DNA of 64,000 nt from Paenibacillus graminis (GCF_000758705.1 NZ_CP009287.1:6448001-6512000), one strand, 5' to 3'; positions 10,530 through 20,330 are shown, numbered from the stretch's first letter. Notes: generated from the letters alone by a model not told the origin. Numbers and translations: made by a program.

Positions 10530-11051
10530 TTACTGACGCCGCCAGTCTTCTAGACGTCTGCGGGTCTCTGGCGGCAGTTTGTCTTCCAGCGAATGCCTTG
10601 TGGAGCTGATGTTTCCGGGCTCGATCACCTTTTTGACCTGCTTCTGACTCTCTTCGATTTCAAGCCGCAGCTCCCTGGCCGACAGCCGCAATGCTCCTTG
10701 AGCAAAGATGACATGCTGCTCTACAAAATCACTGGTGGCCACGTAAATCTGCCGTCTGCGGTGACTGAACTCACCAACCAGCCGCTCAATGCATTCATCC
10801 GCCGTTTCTTTTTCCTTGGTGAAAAACACCTGCACTTTCCCCTGCACAAAAGACCTGCCCAGGCCCGGCACACGGTAAGCATCGAATACGGCAATGACGC
10901 GCAGCCCGGAAAACGCCTGATAATCTGCCAGCATATCCAGCAGCCTGTCCCGCGCTCCCTGCATTCCTGAGAGTGACAATTCGGCAAGATCGGGCCAGCC
11001 GCCAATCATGTTGTATCCATCCACAAGCAGAATATCGCGCCAGTCGGCCAT
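10530..11051 (-). CDS. rae1: ribosome-associated NYN-domain endonuclease Rae1 (YacP)
   Basis: A 173-residue YacP-family protein. The NYN/PIN-like nuclease fold shows its acidic residues in LLVDGYNMIGG near residue 10, in VIAVFDAYRVPG and in VATSDFVEQ. In B. subtilis this protein enters the ribosomal A site and cleaves mRNA in a translation-dependent way. It follows rlmB with essentially no gap, in the run rlmB-rae1-sigH seen across Bacilli. The C-terminal third is rich in charged residues (ELRLEIEESQKQVKKV). Confidence 0.93.
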   Translation of the reverse strand: MADWRDILLVDGYNMIGGWPDLAELSLSGMQGARDRLLDMLADYQAFSGLRVIAVFDAYRVPGLGRSFVQGKVQVFFTKEKETADECIERLVGEFSHRRRQIYVATSDFVEQHVIFAQGALRLSARELRLEIEESQKQVKKVIEPGNISSTRHSLEDKLPPETRRRLEDWRRQ

Positions 11052-11053
11052 AA

Positions 11054-11815
11054 CTATCCTTGCTGATGCCGGCGGCGCAGCACCTCGTACATGATGACGC
11101 CCGCAGCGACCGAAGCATTTAACGAATTGATTTTACCGGCCATAGGCAGCTTCAGCAGAACATCGCATTTCTCCCGGATCAGACGGCCCATCCCTTTATT
11201 CTCGTTCCCGATTACCACCGCTACCGGACCTGTAAATATATCCGATGCATACAGATTCTGATCGGTATCCACGTCGGTTCCTACTACCCAGACTCCCAGC
11301 TCTTTGAGGCGGTCAATGGTCTGCCCAAGGTTGGTTACACGTGCGACGGGCACATATTCAACAGCTCCTGCAGAGGTTTTGGACACAGTTGCTGTAATCT
11401 GCGCTGACCGTCTCTTTGGAACAATAACTCCATGCACACCCGTGCAATCGGCGGTCCGCAGAATAGAACCCAGGTTATGGGGGTCTTCAATTTCGTCCAG
11501 CAAAAGCAGAAAAGGAGGTTCTCCCTTGGCTTCTGCCGCTGCCAGAATATCCGCAACCTCTGCATACGCAAAAGGTGCAGCCTGTGCAACTACCCCTTGA
11601 TGCTGTACTCCGGGTGCAAGCTGGTCCAGCTTTCTTTTGTCCACATGCTGAATCACAATTCCCGCTTTGCGCGCTTCGGCAATAATGGGTGCGGTCAGAT
11701 GCTTTTGCGCCGTTTCGGCGATCCAAATCTTATTGAGTGTACGGCCGGCACGAAGCGCTTCAAGCACTGAATGCTTGCCGGCCAATACTTCCTCTTCTGT
11801 TTTCAATTCTTCCAT
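11054..11815 (-). CDS. rlmB: 23S rRNA 2'-O-ribose methyltransferase, TrmH/SpoU family
   Basis: A 253-residue SPOUT methyltransferase. The start MEELKTEEEVLAGKHSVLEA was chosen because it is seven bases after AGGAGG; an ATG two codons earlier is too close to that site. An N-terminal substrate-binding domain (residues 1-80) is followed by the SPOUT fold with motif 1 DEIEDPHNLGSILRTADCTG, motif 2 VIGNENKGMGR and motif 3 MAGKINSLNASVAAGVIMYE forming the SAM-binding knot. E. coli RlmB methylates G2251 of 23S rRNA; the same site is the family expectation. Confidence 0.94.
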   Translation of the reverse strand: MEELKTEEEVLAGKHSVLEALRAGRTLNKIWIAETAQKHLTAPIIAEARKAGIVIQHVDKRKLDQLAPGVQHQGVVAQAAPFAYAEVADILAAAEAKGEPPFLLLLDEIEDPHNLGSILRTADCTGVHGVIVPKRRSAQITATVSKTSAGAVEYVPVARVTNLGQTIDRLKELGVWVVGTDVDTDQNLYASDIFTGPVAVVIGNENKGMGRLIREKCDVLLKLPMAGKINSLNASVAAGVIMYEVLRRRHQQG

Positions 11816-11856
11816 GTTCATGCCTCCTGTTCTCAAAAATATATACGGGTGCAGCC

Positions 11857-12306
11857 TTACTTAGGCCGATTCATCATGAATTGTATGCTGCTGTCAACAA
11901 GCTCCCGGATTCTGGCCTGCTGGCCTGTGTAATACAAATGACCGATCAGGCATTCAAAAGCAGTAGCATGCCGGTACTCCAGCACATCCGCATTCTTGGG
12001 AATGGTTCCCGATTTGGCATTTCTTCCTTGCCGGGCGACATCCTTCTCCTCATCGGTAAGCTTTGGCTCCAGATAGGCCAGGATCGTGCTTTGCGCTTTG
12101 GCCGAGACCAGCCCTGTCGCTGTTCGGTGCAAATGATTCGGGCGGAGATTCGGCAGCGAGATTAAATACTGGCGTACCGCCACTTCATAGATAGCATCTC
12201 CGGCATATGCCAATACGAGCGGAGAGAGCAGCCGGGCCGGCTTGGAGGGCTCATAGGGAAACCAGGCACTCTCCAGATTAAACGGCCCGCTCATTTCCGC
12301 CGCCAC
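11857..12306 (-). CDS. mrnC: Mini-ribonuclease III
   Basis: A 149-residue RNase III-like nuclease lacking the double-stranded RNA-binding domain. The catalytic signature LAYAGDAIYEVAVRQYL is visible near residue 33, and a second acidic site lies in TAFECLIGHLYYTG. In B. subtilis it matures the ends of 23S rRNA. Annotated here from a GTG that follows AAGGA by five bases; an ATG four codons later overlaps the cysS stop as ATGA and is the alternative start. Always found next to cysS in Bacilli. Confidence 0.94.
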   Translation of the reverse strand: MAAEMSGPFNLESAWFPYEPSKPARLLSPLVLAYAGDAIYEVAVRQYLISLPNLRPNHLHRTATGLVSAKAQSTILAYLEPKLTDEEKDVARQGRNAKSGTIPKNADVLEYRHATAFECLIGHLYYTGQQARIRELVDSSIQFMMNRPK

Positions 12307-13697
12307 CGCATTCCTTGCGGAGTATCTTCAAGCAGAATACCCATAGCATTCAGCTGATCGCGGATCTCATCGGAGCGTCCCCAGTTTTTATTCTTGCGCG
12401 CTTCGGCCCGTTCAGCGATCAGCCTCTCCACTTCCTCGCCGGCAACCTCTTCCTCTGTCTCCGTGGTCAGGCGCAGCACTGCGTTCATCTCGGCAAAAGC
12501 CTGCAGCAGTGCCGAGAAATTTGCGGGCAGTGCTTCTGGATTCGCAAGTGTATTATTCGCAAGGCTTACCCAGTCAAACATGGCCGTAATAGCATCCGGA
12601 GTGTTGAAGTCATCCTGCATTTTGGCATGGAAGTTGGCTACAATTGCGGCCAAACGCTCCGTGATCTGTCCGCTCGCCTGGCCTGTGGCCCCTTGTGGAT
12701 CAAGCTCAAGACGGTGCTTAACATTGCGCTCCGCGAGTGCGATGCGCTCCGCGCTTTTTTCTGCGGACAGCATGGATTCTTCAGTGAAATTCAGCGGATT
12801 GCGGTAGTGGGTGGAGAGCATAAAATAACGGATGGCCCCCGCTTTGAAGCGCTGGCGGATATCTTTCACCAGCAGACCGTTGCCGAGCGATTTCGACATT
12901 TTTTCGTCACCGATATTAATGAACCCGTTATGCATCCAGTAGTTGGAGAGCGGTTTGCCGGTCAATGCTTCCGTCTGGGCGCATTCGCATTCATGGTGCG
13001 GGAACTGCAGATCCTGTCCGCCGCCATGAATATCAATAGTATCGCCAAGAAATTCACGGGCCATGGCCGAGCACTCAATATGCCAGCCGGGACGGCCTTC
13101 TCCCCATGGGCTGTGCCAGTGGACTTCTCCAGGCTTAGCTGCCTTCCAGAGGACAAAATCCTCGGGTTTTTCTTTGCGTGAATCCACTTCCACCCGGATG
13201 CCGAACTGCAGCTCATCCAGATTCTGGCGGGACAGCTTACCATAATCGGCAAATTTGGCTGTGCGGTAGTAGACGTCACCGCCATTCTCATAGGCATAGC
13301 CTTTATCTTCAAGCTCCTTGATGAATTCAATAATCAGCTCCATGCTCTGAGTAACACGCGGGTTCATCGTCGCTGATTTTACGCCAAGCCCCGCAAGATC
13401 TTCCTGATAGGCAGCGATAAAAATCTCCGCAACCTCAGCTACTGTAGTCTTCATCTCCTCGGCCTTGCGGATCAGCTTGTCATCCACATCCGTGAAGTTG
13501 GTCACATAATTCACTTCGTTCCCTATTTGCTCCAGGTAATTCCGGACCATGTCAAAAACAATCACGGGTCGGGCATTTCCGATATGCATGTAGCCATATA
13601 CGGTGGGTCCGCATACGTACATCTTCACCTTCCCTGATTCCTGCGGAACAAATGTTTCCTTGCTGCGTGTCATTGTGTTATAGATCTGCAAAGCCAT
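12291..13697 (-). CDS. cysS: cysteinyl-tRNA synthetase
   Basis: Class Ia synthetase of 468 residues, normal for Bacillota. The HIGH motif appears as PTVYGYMHIGNARPV near residue 36 and KMSKS as EKMSKSLGN near residue 270. Zinc-binding residues include the CGPTVYG cysteine and the HHECECAQ segment. The C-terminal anticodon-binding helical domain is complete. It lies downstream of cysE, and both are probably governed by the T-box that precedes cysE, coupling cysteine supply and charging. Confidence 0.97.
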   Translation of the reverse strand: MALQIYNTMTRSKETFVPQESGKVKMYVCGPTVYGYMHIGNARPVIVFDMVRNYLEQIGNEVNYVTNFTDVDDKLIRKAEEMKTTVAEVAEIFIAAYQEDLAGLGVKSATMNPRVTQSMELIIEFIKELEDKGYAYENGGDVYYRTAKFADYGKLSRQNLDELQFGIRVEVDSRKEKPEDFVLWKAAKPGEVHWHSPWGEGRPGWHIECSAMAREFLGDTIDIHGGGQDLQFPHHECECAQTEALTGKPLSNYWMHNGFINIGDEKMSKSLGNGLLVKDIRQRFKAGAIRYFMLSTHYRNPLNFTEESMLSAEKSAERIALAERNVKHRLELDPQGATGQASGQITERLAAIVANFHAKMQDDFNTPDAITAMFDWVSLANNTLANPEALPANFSALLQAFAEMNAVLRLTTETEEEVAGEEVERLIAERAEARKNKNWGRSDEIRDQLNAMGILLEDTPQGMRWRRK

Positions 13698-13753
13698 CTT
13701 GATTCCAACCCTTTCTGCGTGCTCCCGGTTTCTCCTGAAGAATCCCGGTATGC

Positions 13754-14446
13754 TTAAATTTCGTAATCACCGATATACTGCTGGCTTTCCAGCCGGCGCT
13801 GCTCTTTTTTTTGCTTGTCTTCCGTACCGAGCTGCTCCCTGATCTCCTCGATCTCTTTTTGCAGGAAACGGAGGGAATCGACAAGCGGGTCCGGCATCTT
13901 GGTATGGTCGAGCCTGTCGGATACCCGTTCCCCATTGCGCTTGACCACCCGTCCGGGGTTGCCTACCACCGTACTATTGCTTGGCACCTCACGGAGAACA
14001 ACCGCGTTGGAACCGATATTGCAATTATCGCCGATCTGGAACGATCCCAGTACTTTTGCACCGGAGCCAATGACAACGTTGTTGCCTACGGTCGGATGAC
14101 GTTTTCCTTTTTCTTTCCCTGTTCCCCCTAGCGTAACTCCCTGATAGATAATCACATCATCACCGATTTCACAGGTCTCTCCGATTACAATACCCATTCC
14201 ATGGTCAATGAACAGGCGGCTGCCGATCGTTGCCCCCGGATGAATTTCAACACCAGTCATGAATCTGCTGACCTGGGAAACGATACGCGCAAGTGTAAAC
14301 CATCGCCGCTTATAAAAAGAGTGGGCTATCCGGTGTGCCCAAATCGCATGAAGTCCGGCGTAAGTGAAGACAACCTCAAACCAGCTGCGGGCTGCAGGAT
14401 CGTTGTCGAATACTGCCCGAATGTCCGACTTGATATGCTTAAACAT
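13754..14446 (-). CDS. cysE: serine O-acetyltransferase
   Basis: First enzyme of cysteine synthesis: acetyl-CoA + L-serine to O-acetylserine. It has 230 residues from an ATG that follows AGGGG; a GTG one codon earlier is less likely. The left-handed beta-helix hexapeptide repeats run from about residue 65 (VEIHPGATIGSRLFIDHGMG) to 165, with the catalytic HGMG histidine and GVTLGGTGKEKGKRHPT loop. The charged C-terminal tail (residues 190-230, EKQEIE/KKEQRR-rich) is typical of Bacillales CysE. It is the first gene after a T-box riboswitch with features for tRNA-Cys. Confidence 0.97.
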   Translation of the reverse strand: MFKHIKSDIRAVFDNDPAARSWFEVVFTYAGLHAIWAHRIAHSFYKRRWFTLARIVSQVSRFMTGVEIHPGATIGSRLFIDHGMGIVIGETCEIGDDVIIYQGVTLGGTGKEKGKRHPTVGNNVVIGSGAKVLGSFQIGDNCNIGSNAVVLREVPSNSTVVGNPGRVVKRNGERVSDRLDHTKMPDPLVDSLRFLQKEIEEIREQLGTEDKQKKEQRRLESQQYIGDYEI

Positions 14447-14581
14447 CACGGTTCCCCTCTTCTTTGGCTTCCCGCCTCCTGTTTACAGGTACGCAAGGAA
14501 GGTATTGTCTGCAGCCTGCATTCTCTCTGTGTGTATGCTGTGGGCTTTGGCTTTCATGTACAACTCTCCCCATATTTCAAC

Positions 14582-14880
14582 AAAAAACGCCTCTGCAGCA
14601 TAAAGCTGCAGAGGCGTTTAACCGCGGTTCCACTCTGCTTGGACATGGTCTATTGTACTGGCCGGCATTTCCGGCCAGTAAGCGCCCTGTGTCCCTCTTG
14701 GCGTCTGTAACGGCAACGTTCCCGGCACGGTCTAACATTCCAGGCAGGAACGCTCAACCGTGCAGCTCACAGGCGCATGTTCTGCGGCAGACAAATGAAT
14801 AACTTCCAGCCTGCAAAGGAGATTCCTTAGCGGTTATTCTCTCTGGCAATTGTCTTTGTACGCGTACTTTTCCTGATCCC
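14582..14880 (-). ncRNA. T-box riboswitch, tRNA-Cys specific, upstream of cysE
   Basis: Minus strand, in order: Stem I with the AGAGAG bulge (near 14845), the candidate specifier TGC at 14777-14775 within GAACATGCGCC, the conserved TGAGCTG after it, the T-box sequence AGAGTGGAACCGCGG (14636-14622), then a terminator (AACGCCTCTGCAGC / GCTGCAGAGGCGTT, 14618-14586) followed by Ts. The T-box bulge reads TGGA, which pairs with the UCCA end expected of tRNA-Cys (discriminator U). Known mechanism: uncharged tRNA prevents termination. Confidence 0.93.
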
Positions 14881-14901
14881 AGCTATTATTATTATTCTTC
14901 T

Positions 14902-14930
14902 ATCTTAGCTAAAAGACAACGGACTGACAA
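14902..14930 (-). promoter_or_regulatory. predicted promoter of the cysE T-box transcript
   Basis: Minus strand TTGTCA (14930-14925), 17-base spacer, TAAGAT (14907-14902), just before the start of the T-box structure and after the gltX stop. Confidence 0.5.
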
Positions 14931-14956
14931 GGGGTTCTCCGCTTTGTTGTCCCCGC

Positions 14957-16420
14957 TTAAGCCCCTTTGATCTGCGATTTCAGGCGTTCAATGACCCGGC
15001 TTCGGCCAAGCAGCACTATGGTAGCGTTCAAATCACGGCCATGCGTTTGTCCGGTTAAAGCGACACGAATCGGCATAAACAGCGCTTTGCCCTTATGCCC
15101 GGTCTCTTTTTGTACTTCCTTGATCAGAACGGCCATGTTGCCGGCAGTAAAATCATCAGTGGCTTCCACTTTGGCCAGGAAAGCGGACAGGACCTCAGGA
15201 ACCTGGCCTTCGGCCAGAATCTGGGCAGCTTCCGTTTCAAGCTCTACATGGCTGCGGAAAAACAGCTCTGACAGCTCTACGATATTCGATGCCGAAGTCA
15301 TTTGTTCCTGATACAGCGCAACCAGACTTTCCGCCCAAGCCTGCTGTTCCGCACCCAGCGATTCCGGCAATCTTCCGGCTTTTTGCAGATGGGGAATGGC
15401 CAAAGCCGCGATCCGCTTCGGATCGGCATGTTTGATATAGTGGTTGTTCAAATGCGCAAGCTTATTCGTATCAAATACAGCCGGACTCTTGGAGAGACGG
15501 TTTGCGGTGAAGATGGAAATCAGCTCTTCCTTGCTGAAAATCTCCTCCTCGCCTTCCGGCGACCAGCCCAGCAGCGCAATGAAGTTGAACAGTGCTTCCG
15601 GCAAATAGCCGAGCTGATCATACTGCTCGATGAACTGAATAATGGATTCGTTGCGTTTGCTCAGCTTCTTGTGGTCATCCCCGACAATCAGTGTCATATG
15701 GCCAAACAGCGGCGCTTCCCAGCCAAGGGCTTCATAAATCATCAACTGGCGGGGGGTATTGGAGATGTGGTCTTCTCCGCGCAGGACATGGCTAATTTCC
15801 ATCAGATGGTCATCCACTGCCACAGCGAAATTATAGGTTGGTATTCCATCCTTCTTCACAATGACAAAGTCGCCCATTTCTTTGCTATTAAAGGAAATAC
15901 TGCCCTTTACGATATCATCAAAGGTATAAGTGCGGTCCTCCGGCACACGGAAACGGATGCTTGCAATACGTCCTTCCGCTTCATACGCCTTCTGCTGCTC
16001 CCCGGTCAGATTCCGGTGCTTGCCGGAATAACGCGGAGTCTCGCCGCGCGCAGCCTGCTCTTCACGTTCCGCTTCCAGCTCTTCTTCGGTGCAGTAGCAG
16101 CGGTATGCAAGACCGCGGTCAAGCAGATCCTGCCAGTATACGCGGTACAGATCCAAACGCTCAGTCTGGCGGTAAGGCCCGTATTCGCCGCCGACATCCA
16201 CGCTTTCATCCCAATCCATTCCCAGCCACTTCAAGTATTTGAGCTGGCTTTCTTCTCCCTCAGCTATGTTACGCTTTACGTCCGTATCTTCGATCCGGAT
16301 AATAAATTTGCCGCCCAGATTACGGGCGAACAGATAATTGAACAATGCCGTTCTGGCATTTCCGATATGTAAATGTCCCGTAGGGCTTGGTGCGTAACGC
16401 ACCCGGACTTGATCTGCCAT
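14957..16420 (-). CDS. gltX: glutamyl-tRNA synthetase
   Basis: Class I synthetase of 487 residues. The HIGH motif is [17 protein letters not shown] at residues 8-24 and the KMSKS equivalent is DHKKLSKR near residue 252. In Bacilli this enzyme is usually non-discriminating and also charges tRNA-Gln with glutamate. The C-terminal anticodon-binding domain is complete. Located between ispF and cysE as in B. subtilis. Confidence 0.97.
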   Translation of the reverse strand: MADQVRVRYAPSPTGHLHIGNARTALFNYLFARNLGGKFIIRIEDTDVKRNIAEGEESQLKYLKWLGMDWDESVDVGGEYGPYRQTERLDLYRVYWQDLLDRGLAYRCYCTEEELEAEREEQAARGETPRYSGKHRNLTGEQQKAYEAEGRIASIRFRVPEDRTYTFDDIVKGSISFNSKEMGDFVIVKKDGIPTYNFAVAVDDHLMEISHVLRGEDHISNTPRQLMIYEALGWEAPLFGHMTLIVGDDHKKLSKRNESIIQFIEQYDQLGYLPEALFNFIALLGWSPEGEEEIFSKEELISIFTANRLSKSPAVFDTNKLAHLNNHYIKHADPKRIAALAIPHLQKAGRLPESLGAEQQAWAESLVALYQEQMTSASNIVELSELFFRSHVELETEAAQILAEGQVPEVLSAFLAKVEATDDFTAGNMAVLIKEVQKETGHKGKALFMPIRVALTGQTHGRDLNATIVLLGRSRVIERLKSQIKGA

Positions 16421-16470
16421 GTCAATCCCTCCGCTTCATAATGGTTAAAATTAGGCAACGTGCAGCCATC

Positions 16471-16959
16471 TCAAGATGATATCACATCTTGGAGCAGACA
16501 GACAATAGATTGTGCCGCAATTCCTTCTCCTCGTCCGGTGAAGCCAAGCTGTTCAGTGGTGGTTGCTTTTACGTTCACCTTCGATGTCTCGGCACCCAGT
16601 ACATTCGCGATAATCTCGGTCATTTGCGGGATATAAGGTGCCATCTTCGGTTTCTGGGCTATAATCGTGGAGTCGATATTTCCGAGCCTGTAGCCGCGCT
16701 TACGGGCAAGTGCCCACACCTGCTCCAGCAGCTTCAGACTGTCCGCATCCTTAAAGGCCGGGTCGGTATCGGGAAAATGCCTGCCGATATCGCCAAGCCC
16801 CAGCGCGCCCAGAATGGCATCGCTCACCGCGTGCAGCAGCACATCGGCATCGGAATGTCCAAGCAATCCTTTTTCATAGGGAATGGTGACACCGCCAATA
16901 ATGCATGGCCTTCCTTCCACCAACTGGTGTACATCGAAACCTTGTCCTACAGCAATCAT
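16471..16959 (-). CDS. ispF: 2-C-methyl-D-erythritol 2,4-cyclodiphosphate synthase
   Basis: MEP-pathway enzyme of 162 residues that forms the cyclic diphosphate with release of CMP. The metal ligands are visible: Asp and His in [14 protein letters not shown] (residues 6-19) and His in [13 protein letters not shown] (near 43). The HFPDTDP loop and the C-terminal [16 protein letters not shown] segment are conserved. The start ATG overlaps the ispD stop by four bases (ATGA), so the two are translationally coupled. Confidence 0.97.
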   Translation of the reverse strand: MIAVGQGFDVHQLVEGRPCIIGGVTIPYEKGLLGHSDADVLLHAVSDAILGALGLGDIGRHFPDTDPAFKDADSLKLLEQVWALARKRGYRLGNIDSTIIAQKPKMAPYIPQMTEIIANVLGAETSKVNVKATTTEQLGFTGRGEGIAAQSIVCLLQDVISS

Positions 16960-17654
16960 GTTTGTACCTCTCCCCTGCTTCTTTGTGTAAATTCTGCGAA
17001 ATCAAGATCCTCCGGTGTGGTGATCTTAATGTTGGCGTAACTCCCCTCCACAACAGCAACCGGAATACCGCTGCGCTCCGCGAGACTGGAATCATCGGTG
17101 CCGAGAAATCCGTCACGCTCTGCCGACTCATACGCCACAAGCAGTTCGGACAGACGAAAAGTCTGCGGGGTCTGAATCGCCCACAGACTTCGCCGATCCG
17201 GGGTGGACAGCACTTTGCCTGCCTCGTCCACCTGTTTGATCGTATCTTTTACCGGTACAGCAAGCACTGAGGCACCAATCTCCTTGGCATGCTCGTAGCA
17301 GGCTGTGATTTCGTCGATCTGCACAAACGGACGGACCCCATCATGCACCATTACCCAGGTTGTCTTAAGGTGTCTCAGCCCCACATGCACAGAATGTTGG
17401 CGTTCGGAGCCCCCGGTTACTACAGATATCACTTTGTTGAGTCTGTAGGTCTTAACCCATTCCCGGCAGCGGTCCACATCTTCTTTACCCGTAACCAGTA
17501 CAATCTCAGAGATCAGCGGATGCCGCTGAAATACCTCCAGGGTATGCACGATAATAGGTTTCCCCTGCAGCAGCAAGTACTGCTTGCTCTCCACAGTCCC
17601 CATTCTTGTTCCTCTGCCTGCCGCCACGATCACGGCGCCTACACTGTTTGACAT
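16956..17654 (-). CDS. ispD: 2-C-methyl-D-erythritol 4-phosphate cytidylyltransferase
   Basis: MEP-pathway enzyme of 232 residues joining CTP and MEP. The CTP-binding signature [12 protein letters not shown] occupies residues 8-19. Further conserved segments are [25 protein letters not shown] and AVPVKDTIK. It precedes ispF in an overlapping pair, a common arrangement in Gram-positive bacteria. Confidence 0.97.
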   Translation of the reverse strand: MSNSVGAVIVAAGRGTRMGTVESKQYLLLQGKPIIVHTLEVFQRHPLISEIVLVTGKEDVDRCREWVKTYRLNKVISVVTGGSERQHSVHVGLRHLKTTWVMVHDGVRPFVQIDEITACYEHAKEIGASVLAVPVKDTIKQVDEAGKVLSTPDRRSLWAIQTPQTFRLSELLVAYESAERDGFLGTDDSSLAERSGIPVAVVEGSYANIKITTPEDLDFAEFTQRSRGEVQT

Positions 17655-17749
17655 TCTGCCCTTCTCCTGTCTGCACGTATACCCCCATCATAACGTGTTT
17701 GACGGTCATTTCCAACCCGCTGGAGCAGCTTTCGCAGTCCTGTAACCGT

Positions 17750-18850
17750 TTATTGCGCTTTTTCCATCAGTTTTGGCTTGGCAAAGATCATGCGTCCCGC
17801 TGAAGTTTGCAGCACGCTGGTTACCAGAACTTCCATAGTTGTACCGATATATTCACGTCCGCCCTCAACCACAATCATGGTTCCGTCATCCAAATAAGCA
17901 ACGCCTTGCCCATGCTCCTTGCCGTCTTTGATCACTTGCACGATAATCTCTTCACCAGGGAGAACCACCGGCTTCACCGCATTGGCCAGATCATTAATAT
18001 TAAGAACGGACACTCCCTGGAGTTCACATACTTTATTCAGGTTAAAATCATTGGTTACCACCTTGCCGCGCAGCACTTTTGCCAGCTTGACCAGCTTGCT
18101 GTCCACTTCGGAGATTTCTTCAAAATCACCTTCGTAGATCAGGACTTTCACATCCAGCTCTTTTTGAATTTTATTCAGGATATCCAGCCCGCGCCGTCCG
18201 CGGTTGCGTTTCAGCAGATCCGAAGAATCGGCAATATGCTGCAGCTCCTCCAGAACGAATTCCGGAATCACGATGGTCCCCTCAATAAATCCTGTTTTGC
18301 AGATATCGGCAATCCGTCCGTCAATAATGACGCTTGTATCCAGAATTTTATGTTCCTCCAACCCGCGGCCTTCCGGCTCCGGTGCTTGTCCCCAGCGGCC
18401 GGTTGTCCACAGCGAAGCCAGCTCATCTTTCTTTTCCAGCCCAATCCGCAGCCCCACATACCCGAACGTAAGCGTAGCAGCCACCTGAAGCAGTTCTCCT
18501 GCCTTTCCAAGCCAGGCCATTGCAGGATACAACAGCAGAGATAACAGAAGCCCTCCCGTAAGCCCAGCAGCACCTGCAGCCAATTCATTCATCGGTATGT
18601 GCGAATAATACTGCACCGTTTCCCGCAGTTTCGAACCTCCCCATTCCGCACATAAAGTCCCCGCAAACAAAAAAATAATGGCACCCAGCACCGCAAACAA
18701 AAGACTGCCCTGCACGGGCAAGCTGTCTCCCAGTTTATCCATTCCTGCCGGGAATCCTCTTTCTGCCGCATGGTATAGCGTATACCCTGACCAAGCTCCG
18801 CATAATGCGGCAAGCATTAAAGTTAATTTTTTCCACATAACCTTAGGCAC
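17750..18850 (-). CDS. membrane protein with PIN and TRAM domains (YacL family)
   Basis: A 366-residue YacL-type protein. Four transmembrane helices fill roughly residues 8-140. A PIN nuclease-like domain follows (residues 170-285), with acidic residues in LDTSVIIDGRIADI, EFVLEELQHIAD and VVTNDFNLNKV, then a C-terminal TRAM domain (GEEIIVQVIKDGKEHGQGVA). The conserved acidic triad suggests an active RNase, but the physiological substrate is not established for this family. Its place before ispD-ispF is conserved in Bacilli, where it often shares an operon with disA-radA. Confidence 0.9.
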   Translation of the reverse strand: MPKVMWKKLTLMLAALCGAWSGYTLYHAAERGFPAGMDKLGDSLPVQGSLLFAVLGAIIFLFAGTLCAEWGGSKLRETVQYYSHIPMNELAAGAAGLTGGLLLSLLLYPAMAWLGKAGELLQVAATLTFGYVGLRIGLEKKDELASLWTTGRWGQAPEPEGRGLEEHKILDTSVIIDGRIADICKTGFIEGTIVIPEFVLEELQHIADSSDLLKRNRGRRGLDILNKIQKELDVKVLIYEGDFEEISEVDSKLVKLAKVLRGKVVTNDFNLNKVCELQGVSVLNINDLANAVKPVVLPGEEIIVQVIKDGKEHGQGVAYLDDGTMIVVEGGREYIGTTMEVLVTSVLQTSAGRMIFAKPKLMEKAQ

Positions 18851-18988
18851 CTCCTTTTATTCATCCAAAATGATCTGTTCCTCACCAGTATGTTCCAATT
18901 TTTGGGACGATAATCCGTGAGCCTGTTATTTTTTCTGACAAGGGACTTCAACTGCAGCAAAAAGATAACCGGAAACTTCTATTATTGG

Positions 18989-19018
18989 TTGAAAACAGGG
19001 GAGGGCCTGACATATAAT
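18989..19018 (+). promoter_or_regulatory. predicted sigma-A promoter of the small plus-strand gene
   Basis: TTGAAA at 18989-18994, an 18-base spacer and a perfect TATAAT at 19013-19018, some 33 bases before the start codon. Confidence 0.65.
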
Positions 19019-19051
19019 GAACTCAATTACGAACCCAGGGGTGAATGGAAA

Positions 19052-19447
19052 ATGAGCGCACCAAGTTTACAGGCCTTCCAGGATCAAGTCTCCGAACTGC
19101 TGCTCCGTCACCGTAGTCTTCTGGATGTAATGTCCAAAAACGGGCAGAGCAGCGCTTCCGTCAATCGTGCAGTCGTCAAAGCCATTACCGAATGCGGCTG
19201 TATCCAGCTGCACGCCAAGAAGCAGGTATTTGAACCCGGTTTGGGGCTTGAACAAGCCAAGGAGCTTGCAGGCACTCATCTTCAAGGGGAACTGTGCGAG
19301 AACTGCCGTGAGGTGGTGGCCTCGGAGCTGGGGCGTGAGCTGTTCTATATGTCTGCTCTCTGCAATTTGCTTGATATTAATATGGACGAGGTTGTAGAAA
19401 AGGAATCGCAAAAATGCGCCACACTCGGTCTGTTTAATTTCTCCTGA
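19052..19447 (+). CDS. small conserved protein of unknown function
   Basis: A 131-residue protein, the only plus-strand gene in the first 35 kb. The frame is open for 45 codons upstream, but the ATG used here is seven bases after AGGGGTGA and lies downstream of a good promoter. The sequence is helical (LQAFQDQVSELLLRHRSLLD) with four Cys: C at ITECGCIQLHAKKQ and at LQGELCENCREVV, a possible metal site. The pattern resembles a family of small nucleotide-metabolism-like Bacillota proteins I recall only vaguely, so no function is assigned. It is monocistronic, with its own promoter and terminator. Confidence 0.8.
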   Translation: MSAPSLQAFQDQVSELLLRHRSLLDVMSKNGQSSASVNRAVVKAITECGCIQLHAKKQVFEPGLGLEQAKELAGTHLQGELCENCREVVASELGRELFYMSALCNLLDINMDEVVEKESQKCATLGLFNFS

Positions 19448-19481
19448 CCTGCCTGATGCGCTCTTTTCCTCCGCTTAATTC

Positions 19482-19530
19482 AAAAAGGCTTCGCCATCCA
19501 CTGATTCCCAGGGAACGGCAAAGCCTTTTT
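19482..19530. terminator. bidirectional terminator between the small gene and pssA
   Basis: AAAAAGGCTT at one end and AAGCCTTTTT at the other, with GCC/GGC extending the stem; T-run in both directions. It can serve the plus-strand gene and pssA, which converge here. Confidence 0.8.
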
Positions 19531-19592
19531 GTGTTGGCATATTTGTAAAACCCTAATAATAACTGTGAGCCTCTCTGCCTTGCAGCAGCGGA

Positions 19593-20330
19593 TTATCCAT
19601 TTTTGGATTGATATACTTTATCTTCTGCGCGGCGTCTGCGGCGGTGGCGGCGGCGAGCCGTCAACCGGTCGATATTTTGCTTAAATCCATACAGCGCATA
19701 TAACGCAAGCAGTACAAAAATCACCTTGGAGATTTGCTCCGGAAAAATCACGGCAACCGCAACCGCGATCACAATAACTACAGGGGAGCCTACCACTGCC
19801 TTTTTGGGCAAGCCAACCTTTTTGAAATTCGGATATTTAACCGTGCTGACCATGAGATAGGACAACAACAGCGTAGCCACAATCATAAATGGAGCCGATA
19901 CATCTTTATGAAAGAGCGCCAGTGTAGCCAGCACCCCGCCCGCAGCCGGAATCGGAAGCCCTACAAAATATCCCGGAATGCCGGGGCGGACATTGAAACG
20001 GGCCAAACGCAGCGCACCGAATACCGGAAAAATTGCCGTTACGGTCCAGCCTAATGCAGAATTCAAATCCTGCAAGCTTGTAATATACATGATTAGAGCC
20101 GGCGCTACTCCAAACGAAACGACATCGGATAAAGAGTCCAGCTCCTTGCCAAATTCACTTTCGCATTTCAGCGCACGCGCAACACGACCGTCCAGCCCGT
20201 CTAACAGCATAGCGATAATCACCATGATAGCGGCCATGCTCAGTTTACCGTCAAACGCCATCATGATACCAAACATTCCAAGCATTAGGTTACCAATGGT
20301 AAATAAACTCGGAATTGATTTTTGTATCAT
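19593..20330 (-). CDS. pssA: CDP-diacylglycerol--serine O-phosphatidyltransferase
   Basis: Membrane phosphatidylserine synthase of 245 residues, the first step to phosphatidylethanolamine. The CDP-alcohol phosphatidyltransferase motif is visible as LLDGLDGRVARALK followed by EFGKELDSLSD near residues 42-68, containing the four metal-binding aspartates and the DGxxAR core. About six to eight hydrophobic segments follow. The C-terminus is strikingly basic (TARRRHRRRRRAEDKVYQ). It lies between the disA promoter region and a convergent terminator. Confidence 0.93.
   Translation of the reverse strand: MIQKSIPSLFTIGNLMLGMFGIMMAFDGKLSMAAIMVIIAMLLDGLDGRVARALKCESEFGKELDSLSDVVSFGVAPALIMYITSLQDLNSALGWTVTAIFPVFGALRLARFNVRPGIPGYFVGLPIPAAGGVLATLALFHKDVSAPFMIVATLLLSYLMVSTVKYPNFKKVGLPKKAVVGSPVVIVIAVAVAVIFPEQISKVIFVLLALYALYGFKQNIDRLTARRRHRRRRRAEDKVYQSKNG

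Noticed and set aside
15302..16372. 356-codon plus-strand frame opposite gltX, and similar frames opposite rpoB and rpoC
   Set aside because: All are shadows of conserved genes, rich in Cys/His/Phe runs, and without ribosome binding sites.
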